DNA from: Streptomyces sp. 7-21
Lineage (GTDB): Bacteria > Actinomycetota > Actinomycetes > Streptomycetales > Streptomycetaceae
Length of the DNA stretch: 64,000 nt
Assembly: GCF_016741785.1 (NCBI RefSeq)
Contig: NZ_JAERRL010000016.1
Location: forward strand, 46,357 to 110,356
Reading direction: 5' to 3'
Notes under the pieces: generated by a model
Told to the model about the DNA's origin: nothing
The model's database searches: none
What the model saw: only the letters and a program-made list of their open reading frames with translations
Translations under genes and position numbers: made by a program
Shown here: in pieces, positions 18,592 to 34,893 of the stretch
How the letters are laid out: each line of letters begins with the position of its first letter
Numbering within the stretch: position 1 is the first letter of the stretch

Positions 18592-18772
18592 GAACTGTGC
18601 ACCTCCGTCGAGTTGGCGATAACTCGCTGCTGCCAGCAGCCTGCCATCTGGGGCACCCCGTCCGTGCGGAATCCGTAAGGACAGGCAGGGCGGCGGCCGT
18701 TCGACGGCCACCGCCCCAACCCGCCGCATTGCGGCTCCCGTTGTGGTCAGCCTTTTCTTCAGGTGCGGCTGC

Positions 18773-19570
18773 CTAGCGCGACAGCGAGGGACGCGCGGCG
18801 GCGCGGGTCACTCCTCTCCGCCTGGCTTGCTCGGAGACCGCCCGCGACGGCTGCCCGACCGCAGCCATCGCCGCCGCTGGCGCTGAGGCCCTGGCCCGTC
18901 CCGTCTTGCGGCCGCCCGACGGCGAGCGGCGCGCCGCGGCCTGCCCGGCCACCCCGTTCTGGACGTCCATCACGGCGTGTGCCACGAGGCCGCCCATGGG
19001 GTCGTGCCGGATCAGGTCCCGGAGCCGGGAGCGGGACGACCGCCCCTCGTTCCCGGGATACAGGTGCTTGCCGAGACCGACCGCGTGGGCCAGCGCCGCG
19101 AGCGCCGCGGTCCGCGCGTCCGGCGGCGTGCCGGTGCGGATCGCGGTGTCGAGCCGGGCCTTGATCTGCCTGCTGACGGCGGTGTCCGTCGCCTGGTACC
19201 GCGTCGTCGGCAGCACCCCGCACATCTGGTTCTCGACCGCGGCGACCATGCCGCAGCGCTCCAGGTGTGTGAGGTAGGTCTGGCGGAGCCCGAGCCTGGG
19301 CCCGCCGATCCAGTGGACCGCGCGCACGGGCGCGCCGCGCCTGCGCAGCAGCTCCAGCGCCGTGTCCAGCGTGGGATCACCGGTCGGCCGTGCCAGTATC
19401 ACGGCTATTCGGTCCCCGTCTGGGGCTATGCGTCCCGCGAGAGCCAGCTCCACGAGCTGCGCCCCGGCGAGACCAAGGTCGAGCGACTGCGGCTGCGCGG
19501 TGGTACCCGTGGCCGGGTCCAGCGCGAGCAGCAACAGCTCCTCCGGAATGGTTCTACGACTCCTGCCCAT
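18773..19570 (-). CDS. GPP34 (GOLPH3/Vps74-like) family protein
   Basis: A 265-residue cytoplasmic protein with the GPP34 fold: an N-terminal PEELLLLALDPATG segment, LAGAQLVELALAGRI, WIGGPRLGLRQTYLTHLERCG, and DARTAALAALAHAVGL. In eukaryotes the family binds phosphoinositide membranes; actinomycetes have many paralogues of unknown role. The last 60 residues form an Ala/Arg/Ser-rich basic tail that is not part of the domain. ATG 19570 has GGGGAGG five nt upstream. It is divergent from the carboxypeptidase gene. Confidence 0.8.
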   Translation of the reverse strand: MGRSRRTIPEELLLLALDPATGTTAQPQSLDLGLAGAQLVELALAGRIAPDGDRIAVILARPTGDPTLDTALELLRRRGAPVRAVHWIGGPRLGLRQTYLTHLERCGMVAAVENQMCGVLPTTRYQATDTAVSRQIKARLDTAIRTGTPPDARTAALAALAHAVGLGKHLYPGNEGRSSRSRLRDLIRHDPMGGLVAHAVMDVQNGVAGQAAARRSPSGGRKTGRARASAPAAAMAAVGQPSRAVSEQARRRGVTRAAARPSLSR

Positions 19571-19805
19571 CCATGCCTCCCCGCGTGGATGAAAGACAGG
19601 GTGACGCCTCTCACATTGTTCTGTCGAGAGTGCGTGGTTGTTTTGTGCGGGAACCCGTAGATATGTCGTTGTCGTCCCACAGAGGGAGCGAGCGGATCCC
19701 GCCAGGGCGGGTGCCGCAAACCCAGGTGCACAGGGCCAGGCAGACTGGTATGGCGACCGGCCAGCTCATTGGCGGGTCATTTTCCGAGGTGTGAGGGAGG
19801 TACGG

Positions 19806-22130
19806 GTGGCGGGCGAGTCCCCGGACACGACGGAACGGGAACGGGTGCGGCAGCGGGCGTCATCGGCCGCTGAGGCGGAGGGGCAGTCGTCCGGGAAGAC
19901 GTCCGAGGGGGGGCGAACGGTTCCCCGGCAGGACGGTGTTTCCGGGGATTCCGGCGACGGCGGCGACGGCATCGGCCAGGCGACGGCGGTGCTGCGGCTG
20001 CCGGACCAGCCGGACCAGCCAGAGCAGCGTCAGGCCCCTGAGGATCCCGGGGCCTCGCAGGCGCCTGAAGCACCCGAAGAGAACACCTCTCCCGCTCCGG
20101 CGGCGACGGCCCCTCGGGGCGAGGACAGCAAGGGCAGCGAGGGCAGCAAGAACCGCGAGAACCGCGAGGAGCGCGAGCGGGCCGGGGAGTCCGGGAAGCC
20201 CGCCGCCGTGCCGGCCCAGAAGACCGGAAAGGCCCCGGCGGAGCCCGCCGGCGACGCCGCCGCGGGCGGGTCTGGCGGCGCTGCTGAAGGCGGTTCCGGC
20301 GACGCGTCCCCCGGCGCGGGCGACCGCACGGACAGGAACGGTTCTGCTTCCGGCAGTGACGGCGAGGACGTGTCCGAAAACCGCCCCTCCGGCGGCGCCG
20401 GCGCTGACGGCGGGGAGCGCGGGAGGACCGGCGCGTCCGGCGGCCCTGGCACCAGCCCCGGCAGCAGCTCTCACACCAGCAGCCCCAAGAGCGACGAGGA
20501 CAGCGGCATGGCAGGCGGGAAGAGCGCCGGATCCACGGACCCCAGACCCGGCGCGCCCGGCGAGAAGACCGGCGAGAAGTCCCGCGCCGTGGCGGAGGCG
20601 AAGAGCGACAAGCCCACCAAGGACCTCAGGCCGGCGGAGGCCACCCGCGCCCTGAGCGGGGCCGCCGTTGACCAGGCGACGACCACCCTGCGCGCCCCCG
20701 CCCAGGACAGCGCCCCGCCGGCCCCGCCCCGCCCGTCCTCACCGCCGGCGGACAGCCCCTCCGGCGACTCCGCGACGGCGATGCTGCGCACGCCGCCCAA
20801 GCCGGCGGTGCCGCCGCCCCCGTCTCCCGAGGAGGAGGCCGACCCGCTCCAGCTGCTGGCGCGGCTGACCAACAAGCCGGCGCCGCCGGAGACGCCGCTG
20901 CGCACCGCCGTGCGCCGGATCAAGATCTGGTCCCCGCTGGTGGTCCTGCTGCTGGTGGTGCTCGCGGTCGTCCAGCTGTTCCGCCCGCTGCCGGACCCGT
21001 CGCTGGAGCTGACCGCGGCGGAGACGCACACCTTCGCGGGCGAGGCGCCCCAGGTGCCGTGGCCCGACGCCGGCCAGGCCGTGCTCGACGTCGACGGCGT
21101 GGGCACGTTCGGCTCCTCCGGCGAGATGGAGCCGGTGCCGATCGCGTCCGTCGCGAAGGTGATGACGGCCTACGTCATCCTCAACGAGCACCCCATGGAG
21201 CCCGGCGCCGAGGGCGAGATGATCCCGATCGACCAGCAGGCCGAGGAGGAGGGCCAGGTCGACGACGGCCAGTCCATCGTCGAGGTGCACGCCGGTGACG
21301 AGCTGAGCCAGCGTGAGCTGCTCCAGGCGATCATGATCGCCTCCGCCAACAACGTGGCCCGCCTGCTGGCCCGCTGGGACGCCGGCTCGGAGGAGGCGTT
21401 CGTCGAGAAGATGAACCAGACCGCCGAGGAACTCGGCATGGAGAACACCACGTACACCGACCCCAGCGGTCTGGAGGAGTCCACCGTCTCCACCGCCGCC
21501 GACCAGGTGATCCTGGGCCGGGCCGTGATGGAGATCCCGGTCTTCCGGGAGCTGGTCGGCGTCTCGTCCTACACCGACAGCTACGGCACCGTGCACACCA
21601 ACTACAACTACCTGGTGCCCGTCGACGGCGTGATCGGCATCAAGCCCGGCACCACGTCGGCGGCCGGCGGGAACCTGCTGTTCGCCGCCGAGCAGGAGGT
21701 CGCCGGGACGACGCAGCTCATCGTCGGCGCGGTGCTGGCGCAGCCCCCGCACCCGTCCGACAACTCCATCCTCACCGGCGCCCTGACGGCGGGTGACCAG
21801 CTGATTGACTTCGCCCAGGACGCCCTGCTGTCCGAGAACATCTTCGAAGCGGGCGACGTCGTCGGCGAGGTGGACAACGGCCTCGGCGGCAGCACGCCGG
21901 TCGTGGTCACCGAGGACGTGCCGGCCGTCGGCTGGAGCAGCCTTCAGGTGCGCCTGGAGCTGACGGAGGCCGAGGACGGCGTGCCTGGCTCGGCCGAGGC
22001 GGGCACGGTCGTCGGCCATCTCGTCGTCGGGGAGCCCGGCAGCGGCACCGGCGGCACCACGGTCCCCGTGGCGCTCGGGGAGGACATGAGCGAGCCGGGG
22101 ATCGGGGACAAGCTGCTCCGGCTCGGCTGA
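19806..22130 (+). CDS. D-alanyl-D-alanine carboxypeptidase with long disordered cytoplasmic N-terminus
   Basis: A 774-residue membrane-anchored penicillin-binding-type enzyme that should trim peptidoglycan stem peptides. The extracellular catalytic half has S448-V-A-K451 (SxxK), S513-A-N515 (SxN) and K613-PG (KTG equivalent, with P for T). One membrane helix lies at about 376-398 (WSPLVVLLLVVLAVVQLF). The first 375 residues are low-complexity, rich in Gly, Ser, Pro, Asp, Glu and Lys, and must face the cytoplasm; family members normally have a short N-terminus or signal peptide. The GTG at 19806 is preceded by GGGAGG. The tail may be a site of Ser/Thr phosphorylation or a binding platform; that is inference. 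Confidence 0.85.
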   Translation: MAGESPDTTERERVRQRASSAAEAEGQSSGKTSEGGRTVPRQDGVSGDSGDGGDGIGQATAVLRLPDQPDQPEQRQAPEDPGASQAPEAPEENTSPAPAATAPRGEDSKGSEGSKNRENREERERAGESGKPAAVPAQKTGKAPAEPAGDAAAGGSGGAAEGGSGDASPGAGDRTDRNGSASGSDGEDVSENRPSGGAGADGGERGRTGASGGPGTSPGSSSHTSSPKSDEDSGMAGGKSAGSTDPRPGAPGEKTGEKSRAVAEAKSDKPTKDLRPAEATRALSGAAVDQATTTLRAPAQDSAPPAPPRPSSPPADSPSGDSATAMLRTPPKPAVPPPPSPEEEADPLQLLARLTNKPAPPETPLRTAVRRIKIWSPLVVLLLVVLAVVQLFRPLPDPSLELTAAETHTFAGEAPQVPWPDAGQAVLDVDGVGTFGSSGEMEPVPIASVAKVMTAYVILNEHPMEPGAEGEMIPIDQQAEEEGQVDDGQSIVEVHAGDELSQRELLQAIMIASANNVARLLARWDAGSEEAFVEKMNQTAEELGMENTTYTDPSGLEESTVSTAADQVILGRAVMEIPVFRELVGVSSYTDSYGTVHTNYNYLVPVDGVIGIKPGTTSAAGGNLLFAAEQEVAGTTQLIVGAVLAQPPHPSDNSILTGALTAGDQLIDFAQDALLSENIFEAGDVVGEVDNGLGGSTPVVVTEDVPAVGWSSLQVRLELTEAEDGVPGSAEAGTVVGHLVVGEPGSGTGGTTVPVALGEDMSEPGIGDKLLRLG

Positions 22131-22252
22131 CGCTGTCACGCGCCGCGGTGGATTCCGCCTGGTGCGGGGTCTGCCGCGGCGCGCCGGCGCGCGCTACAGT
22201 CGGGTCTCTCTACGGGACTCGGATGCGACTCCAGCGTGAGGGGGCAGCCGGC

Positions 22253-22345
22253 GTGGAGTGTCCATCGTGCGGCTCGGGAGCGGGCCGCAGGCTCAACAAC
22301 GGTAATTGGGTGTGCAACGACTGTGGCTCGGTCACCGCAGGATGA
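22253..22345 (+). CDS. Tiny zinc-ribbon protein (30 aa) or first part of a frameshifted gene
   Basis: The GTG at 22253 follows GAGGGGG by 8 nt. The product has CPSCGSGAG, a short turn, and CNDCGSVTAG: two CxxC knuckles spaced as in a zinc ribbon. It then stops at TGA 22343. A second frame, overlapping by 23 nt, continues with a good-looking coding sequence to 22502, so this may be the front half of one protein of about 80-85 residues read through a frameshift. An alternative start is ATG 22223. Confidence 0.5.
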   Translation: MECPSCGSGAGRRLNNGNWVCNDCGSVTAG

Positions 22346-22502
22346 GGCCGCCTGGCTGGATCTCGATCCGGCTACGCGGGAACGCTTCGACTTTCTGGAC
22401 CCGGAGGACTTCACCGTGGGCCCGACGCCCGAAGCAGCTGAACGGTGGGCGCGTTTCACCGCGATCCTCGACAAGGCCGAGAACTACCGGCCGCCGCAGT
22501 AA
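22323..22502 (+). CDS. Small acidic protein overlapping the zinc ribbon, or its frameshifted second half
   Basis: From the GTG at 22323 this frame encodes 59 residues ending at TAA 22502. It has an acidic, helical-looking composition: QDEAAWLDLDPATRERFDF, then DFTVGPTPEAAERW and FTAILDKAENYRPPQ. No ribosome site precedes the GTG, so translation would need coupling to, or frameshifting from, the zinc-ribbon frame that it overlaps. Codon bias looks coding. Function is unknown. Confidence 0.45.
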   Translation: MARSPQDEAAWLDLDPATRERFDFLDPEDFTVGPTPEAAERWARFTAILDKAENYRPPQ

Positions 22503-22552
22503 ACCGATCACCTCGGCGGCGTTGATCTGACGTTCCTTCAACCCTGTGGGTG

Positions 22553-22564
22553 GTCAGCTGACCG
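22553..22564. promoter_or_regulatory. 12-bp palindrome upstream of the cluster
   Basis: GGTCAGCTGACC is a perfect palindrome in the 262-nt gene-free gap before the first cluster gene, about 200 nt from its start. It may be an operator; nothing ties it to a regulator. The rest of the gap shows no gene to me. Confidence 0.3.
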
Positions 22565-22764
22565 AGAGTCATGACCGCGAGGGCGCCGACGATCGCGGCG
22601 GCGGTTTCCCTTTTTCGGGCCGCAGCCGGCTCCGGTGCGGGTGGGGCAGTCGGCTGAGCGCTGCCGGCGGGGCCGGTTCTCCCGCCGGGCCCCGGTTTTC
22701 CTGCCCGCGGACTCGGTCGTGAGGGGGAACCGCCCGCGGCGGACGGCTGTTAGCGTCGAAAGCT

Positions 22765-23607
22765 GTGCTGCTTCAGAACAAGCGGTTTCTCATCACCGGG
22801 GTATTCAATCAGTCGTCCATCGCCTTCGCGGTCGCGCGCCTCGCGCAGGAACAGGGCGCCGACATCGTGCTCAGCGGCTTCGGGCGCGGGCTGCGGATCA
22901 CCAGACGGGTGGCACGCCGCCTGCCCGACCCGCCGGAGGTGCTGGAGCTCGACGTCACCCGCGAGGAGCACATCGCCGCCGTAGCCACGGCGCTCGGCGA
23001 GCGCTGGGGGCGCGTGGACGGGGTGCTGCACGCCGTGGCGTTCGCGCCGCGCACGGTCATGGGCGGCGGTTTCCTCAGCGCCGAGTGGGGTGATGTCGCC
23101 ACGGCACTGCGGGTCTCGGCCTACTCGTTCGTGGCGCTGGGCCGGGGCCTGCGGCGTCTGCTGGCCGCCGCGGGCGGCGGGTCCGTGGTGGGGCTGGACT
23201 TCGACGCGACGGTCGCCTGGCCCGCCTACGACTGGATGGGCGTCGCCAAGGCGGGCCTGGAGTCCTGCTGCCGGTACCTGGCGCGGGACCTGGGCCCGCA
23301 GGGCACGCGCGTGAACCTGGTGGCGGCGGGCCCGCTGCACACGGCGGCGGCGCGCGGCATCCCGGGCGCGGAGGTCGTCAGCGGCCCGTGGCCCGGCCGG
23401 GCGCCGCTGGGCTGGGACCCGTCGGACACCGAGCCGGTGGCGCGGGTGGTCTGCGCCCTGCTGTCGGACTGGATGCCGGCCGTCACCGGTGAGATCGTCC
23501 ACGCGGACGGCGGGCATCACGCGGTGGGGGCGGGCGGCGGCGCGCTCCCCCGCAGGGATGACTTTTCCTCCTTTGGTGGTGACGGAGGAGTTCATCAGGG
23601 CGACTGA
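22765..23607 (+). CDS. FabI/InhA-like enoyl-ACP reductase (SDR), cluster paralogue
   Basis: A 280-residue short-chain reductase of the enoyl-ACP reductase type. LITGVFNQSSIAFAVARLAQ is the FabI cofactor loop, ELDVTREEHIAAV follows, and Y-x6-K appears in AYDWMGVAKAGLES. The last strand reads GEIVHADGGHHAVG. It could reduce an enoyl thioester in making the alkyl side chain, or act as a drug-tolerant FabI copy for self-protection; the sequence does not decide. The GTG at 22765 has no Shine-Dalgarno but follows TAGCGT by 8 nt, suggesting a leaderless transcript. The C-terminal 25 residues are an extra Gly/Asp-rich tail. It is the first gene of the cluster, 36 nt before the MDR gene. Confidence 0.8.
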   Translation: MLLQNKRFLITGVFNQSSIAFAVARLAQEQGADIVLSGFGRGLRITRRVARRLPDPPEVLELDVTREEHIAAVATALGERWGRVDGVLHAVAFAPRTVMGGGFLSAEWGDVATALRVSAYSFVALGRGLRRLLAAAGGGSVVGLDFDATVAWPAYDWMGVAKAGLESCCRYLARDLGPQGTRVNLVAAGPLHTAAARGIPGAEVVSGPWPGRAPLGWDPSDTEPVARVVCALLSDWMPAVTGEIVHADGGHHAVGAGGGALPRRDDFSSFGGDGGVHQGD

Positions 23608-23630
23608 AGACGCCCTGCGTGTCCAGTCCC

Positions 23631-23636
23631 TAGCAT
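23631..23636 (+). promoter_or_regulatory. -10 box of a probable leaderless promoter for the MDR gene
   Basis: TAGCAT ends 7 nt before the GTG at 23644, and no Shine-Dalgarno precedes that codon. This is the spacing expected for leaderless mRNA in actinomycetes. It suggests that the main biosynthetic operon can start here, inside the gap after the enoyl-reductase gene. Confidence 0.45.
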
Positions 23637-23643
23637 TTTCTGC

Positions 23644-24822
23644 GTGATCACCACGGATGCTTGGGTGTTGCACGCCGGTCCCCCGGACATGGATCCAGAA
23701 AATCCCGAGCCCGGGGAACTCAGCCGGGAAGAGTTCACTTTCCCCGATATCGCGGGTAACGAGGCCCTCGTGGAGCCGCTTTACGGTTCCTGGGAGGCCA
23801 ATATGAGCCACGCCCTTGACCGCAGTCCGGTGGACGTATGCCGTCAGCGCGGCGAGGACCGCATCGTTATCGGCAATTTCGCCGCGGTCCGCGTGATCCG
23901 CACCGGCAGGGACGTGACCCGGGTGAAAGAGGGCGACCTGTGCCTGCTCCAGGCGTTCGCCCGCACCGACGCCCTGGGATACGTGCGCCTGGTGCACGCC
24001 TACGACGCGCCGGGCACCATCGGCGTGCTGGCCAAGCGCACGAAGATCGGTGAGCACCTGCTGCTGCCGATGCGCGGCGACAGCCGGTTCTCCGTCCGCC
24101 AGTGGGCGGCCGGGTACGGGCGGTACTGGACCGCCTGGGACAACTGGAAGGTGGCGTACGCCTGCTGGCGCTCCCAGGTCCGGTACCCGCCGCAGGACCT
24201 GCCGGTGCAGCCGCTCGTCTTCGGCTGGGGCGGCGGCGTGACGCTGGCCGAGCTGGAACTGGCCAAGCGCGACGGGTTCGCCGTGGCCATGGCCTCCGGC
24301 AACCCGCGGCGGCTGGCCGAGTTCGAGGCCAAAGGCATTATCCCCGTGGACCGCGGCCTCTTCCCCGACCTGGACCACGACGAGGAACGCCTGGCCGCCG
24401 ACGCCGGTTTCCGGCGCCGGTACCGCGCTTCCGAGCGCGCCTTCCTGCGGATCATCGCTGAGCTGAGCAAGGGGCAGGGCGCGGCGGTGATCATCGACAA
24501 CATCGGCCGGCCGGTGTACCGCGCCTCGCTGCGGGCGCTGGGGCGGCAGGGCGTGCTGACGACGGTGGGCTGGAAGCACGGCATGCGGCTGGAGACCGCG
24601 CGGGCGACCGAGTGCATCAAGCGCCACATCCACGTGCACACCCACGCGTGCTGCTTTCACGACATGGAAGAGATCCGGGATTTCCAGGAGCGGACCGGCT
24701 GGATTCCTGATCTCGGCGACCAGCGCGTCTACCGGTTCGACGACATTCCGCAGCTCGCCCGCGACTACGCCGCCGGACGGCTCGACACGTATTTCCCGCT
24801 GTTTCAGGTCAACGACAACTGA
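23644..24822 (+). CDS. Divergent MDR (zinc-type dehydrogenase/quinone-reductase-like) oxidoreductase
   Basis: A 392-residue medium-chain dehydrogenase/reductase. The N-terminal GroES-like part contains GNEALVEPLYGSWEANMSHAL and NFAAVRVIRTGRDVTRVKEGD; the nucleotide-binding part has FGWGGGVTLAELELAKRDGF, with GWGGG as the dinucleotide loop; the C-terminus ends DDIPQLARDYAAGRLDTY. I looked for crotonyl-CoA carboxylase/reductase features, because the PKS seems to need an alkyl-malonyl unit. It lacks the family's GSDLAGVV and GFE landmarks and is shorter, so I do not call it one. A role in reducing an unsaturated intermediate, or in extender supply, is possible. It probably has its own leaderless start. 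Confidence 0.65.
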   Translation: MITTDAWVLHAGPPDMDPENPEPGELSREEFTFPDIAGNEALVEPLYGSWEANMSHALDRSPVDVCRQRGEDRIVIGNFAAVRVIRTGRDVTRVKEGDLCLLQAFARTDALGYVRLVHAYDAPGTIGVLAKRTKIGEHLLLPMRGDSRFSVRQWAAGYGRYWTAWDNWKVAYACWRSQVRYPPQDLPVQPLVFGWGGGVTLAELELAKRDGFAVAMASGNPRRLAEFEAKGIIPVDRGLFPDLDHDEERLAADAGFRRRYRASERAFLRIIAELSKGQGAAVIIDNIGRPVYRASLRALGRQGVLTTVGWKHGMRLETARATECIKRHIHVHTHACCFHDMEEIRDFQERTGWIPDLGDQRVYRFDDIPQLARDYAAGRLDTYFPLFQVNDN

Positions 24823-24855
24823 CGCGTTCCTGCGCTACGAGATTGGGGAACAGCT

Positions 24856-26202
24856 GTGCCTGACGTCGACTTCGACATCGGTATTATCGGCGGCGGCCCG
24901 GCCGGGTCCACGGCCGCCTCGTATCTGTCCAAGGCCGGGCTGAGCGTCGCCGTTTTCGAGGGCGATATCTTCCCGCGCGAACACGTCGGCGAGTCGCTGA
25001 TCCCCGCGACCACACCGGTGCTCGATGACATCGGTTTCCTGCCGCAGATGGAGGCGGCGAAGTTCCCCCGCAAGTACGGCGCGGCCTGGACGTCGGCGGC
25101 CCAGAAGAACATTCCCACCCTGGGTTTCCAGGGCAGCTCGCACGGTTTCGGCCTGGCGGAGATCGAGTTCCACGAGCGGGAGCAGCTGGGCGTCAACCAG
25201 GACTACACGTACCACGTGGACCGCGGGAAGTTCGACCTGATGCTCCTGCAGCACGCCCACTCGCTGGGGGCCAAGGTGTTCCAGGGCACGCGGGTGCGGC
25301 GGGTGGACTTCTCCGAGAAGGAACCGCGCGTGATCTTCCCGGTGGGCCGCTCCGAGGCCGCCGTGCGGGTGCGGATGGTGGTCGACGCCAGCGGCCGGGG
25401 CACGTTCCTGGGCCGGCAGCTGAAGCTGAAGGTCAACGACCCGGTGTTCAACCAGTACGCGATCCACACCTGGTTCGACAACCTCGACCGCACCGCCCTG
25501 GCGGTCAACAAGGAGCAGGCCGACTACATCTTCATCCACTTCCTGCCGGTGACCGACACCTGGGTGTGGCAGATCCCGATCACCGACACGATCACGAGCG
25601 TCGGCGTCGTCACGCAGAAGAAGCACTTCTCCGCCTCGAAGAACGACCTGCCCGGTTTCTTCTGGGAGTGTGTCGGCAGCCGGCCCGAGCTGAAGAAGGC
25701 GCTGGAGCAGGCCGAGCAGCTGCGGCCGTTCAAGCCCGAAGGCGACTACAGCTACGCGATGAAGCAGATCTGCGGCGACGGCTGGGCGCTCATCGGCGAC
25801 GCGGCGCGGTTCGTCGACCCGATCTTCTCCAGCGGCGTGAGCGTGGCGCTGAACGGGGCGCGGCTGCTGTCGCGGGACATCATCGCCGCCGCCGAGACCG
25901 GCGACTTCAGCAAGCCGTCGTTCACCACCTACGAGACCAAGCTGCGCCGCGCCGTCGCCAACTGGTACGAGTTCATCTCCATCTACTACCGGCTGAACAT
26001 CCTGTTCACGGCGTTCGTCCAGGACCCCAGGTACCGGCTGGACGTGCTGAAGATGCTCCAGGGCGACGTCTACGACGACACCGAGCCCAAGGCGCTCCAC
26101 GCGATGCGGGAGATCACCCGCCAGGTCGAGGAGAACCCCGACCACCTGTGGCACAAGCACCTGGGCTCGCTGCGCGCCCCGAGCGCCGCACCGATGTTCT
26201 GA
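24856..26202 (+). CDS. FAD-dependent halogenase (PltA-like, likely on pyrrolyl-PCP)
   Basis: A 448-residue flavin-dependent halogenase. GIIGGGPAGSTAASYL is the FAD-binding GxGxxG, HVGESLIPATTPVLDDIG is the conserved halogenase helix, and W236-VWQIP241 is the diagnostic WxWxIP motif. IGDAARFVDPIFSSG is the second FAD site. Similarity in length and motifs is to enzymes that chlorinate carrier-bound pyrrole, such as PltA, rather than free-tryptophan halogenases. It lies between the MDR and PKS genes in one run, so chlorination of the pyrrole starter is the best guess; a phenol-ring substrate is the alternative. A separate flavin reductase would be needed and is not in the window. Confidence 0.9.
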   Translation: MPDVDFDIGIIGGGPAGSTAASYLSKAGLSVAVFEGDIFPREHVGESLIPATTPVLDDIGFLPQMEAAKFPRKYGAAWTSAAQKNIPTLGFQGSSHGFGLAEIEFHEREQLGVNQDYTYHVDRGKFDLMLLQHAHSLGAKVFQGTRVRRVDFSEKEPRVIFPVGRSEAAVRVRMVVDASGRGTFLGRQLKLKVNDPVFNQYAIHTWFDNLDRTALAVNKEQADYIFIHFLPVTDTWVWQIPITDTITSVGVVTQKKHFSASKNDLPGFFWECVGSRPELKKALEQAEQLRPFKPEGDYSYAMKQICGDGWALIGDAARFVDPIFSSGVSVALNGARLLSRDIIAAAETGDFSKPSFTTYETKLRRAVANWYEFISIYYRLNILFTAFVQDPRYRLDVLKMLQGDVYDDTEPKALHAMREITRQVEENPDHLWHKHLGSLRAPSAAPMF

Positions 26203-26259
26203 CCAGCGCTGTTTCGCGAACGACCAGACGTGAGCCTGCGGACGGAGGGGGCCGGGCAG

Positions 26260-34889
<8,630 letters not shown>

Positions 34890-34893
<4 letters not shown>

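Noticed and set aside
19650..19680. Possible sigma-E-type promoter (GGGAACCCGTAG...) before the carboxypeptidase gene
   Set aside because: The AAC element is present but the spacing to a CGTC-like -10 does not fit what I recall of the consensus.
23644..24822. Calling the MDR protein a crotonyl-CoA carboxylase/reductase
   Set aside because: It lacks GSDLAGVV and GFE landmarks and is about 50 residues short, so the name would be guessed from context only.
24856..26202. Tryptophan halogenase making a chloro-indole product
   Set aside because: No tryptophan-pathway or indole genes are nearby, and the neighbours build a carrier-bound pyrrole.
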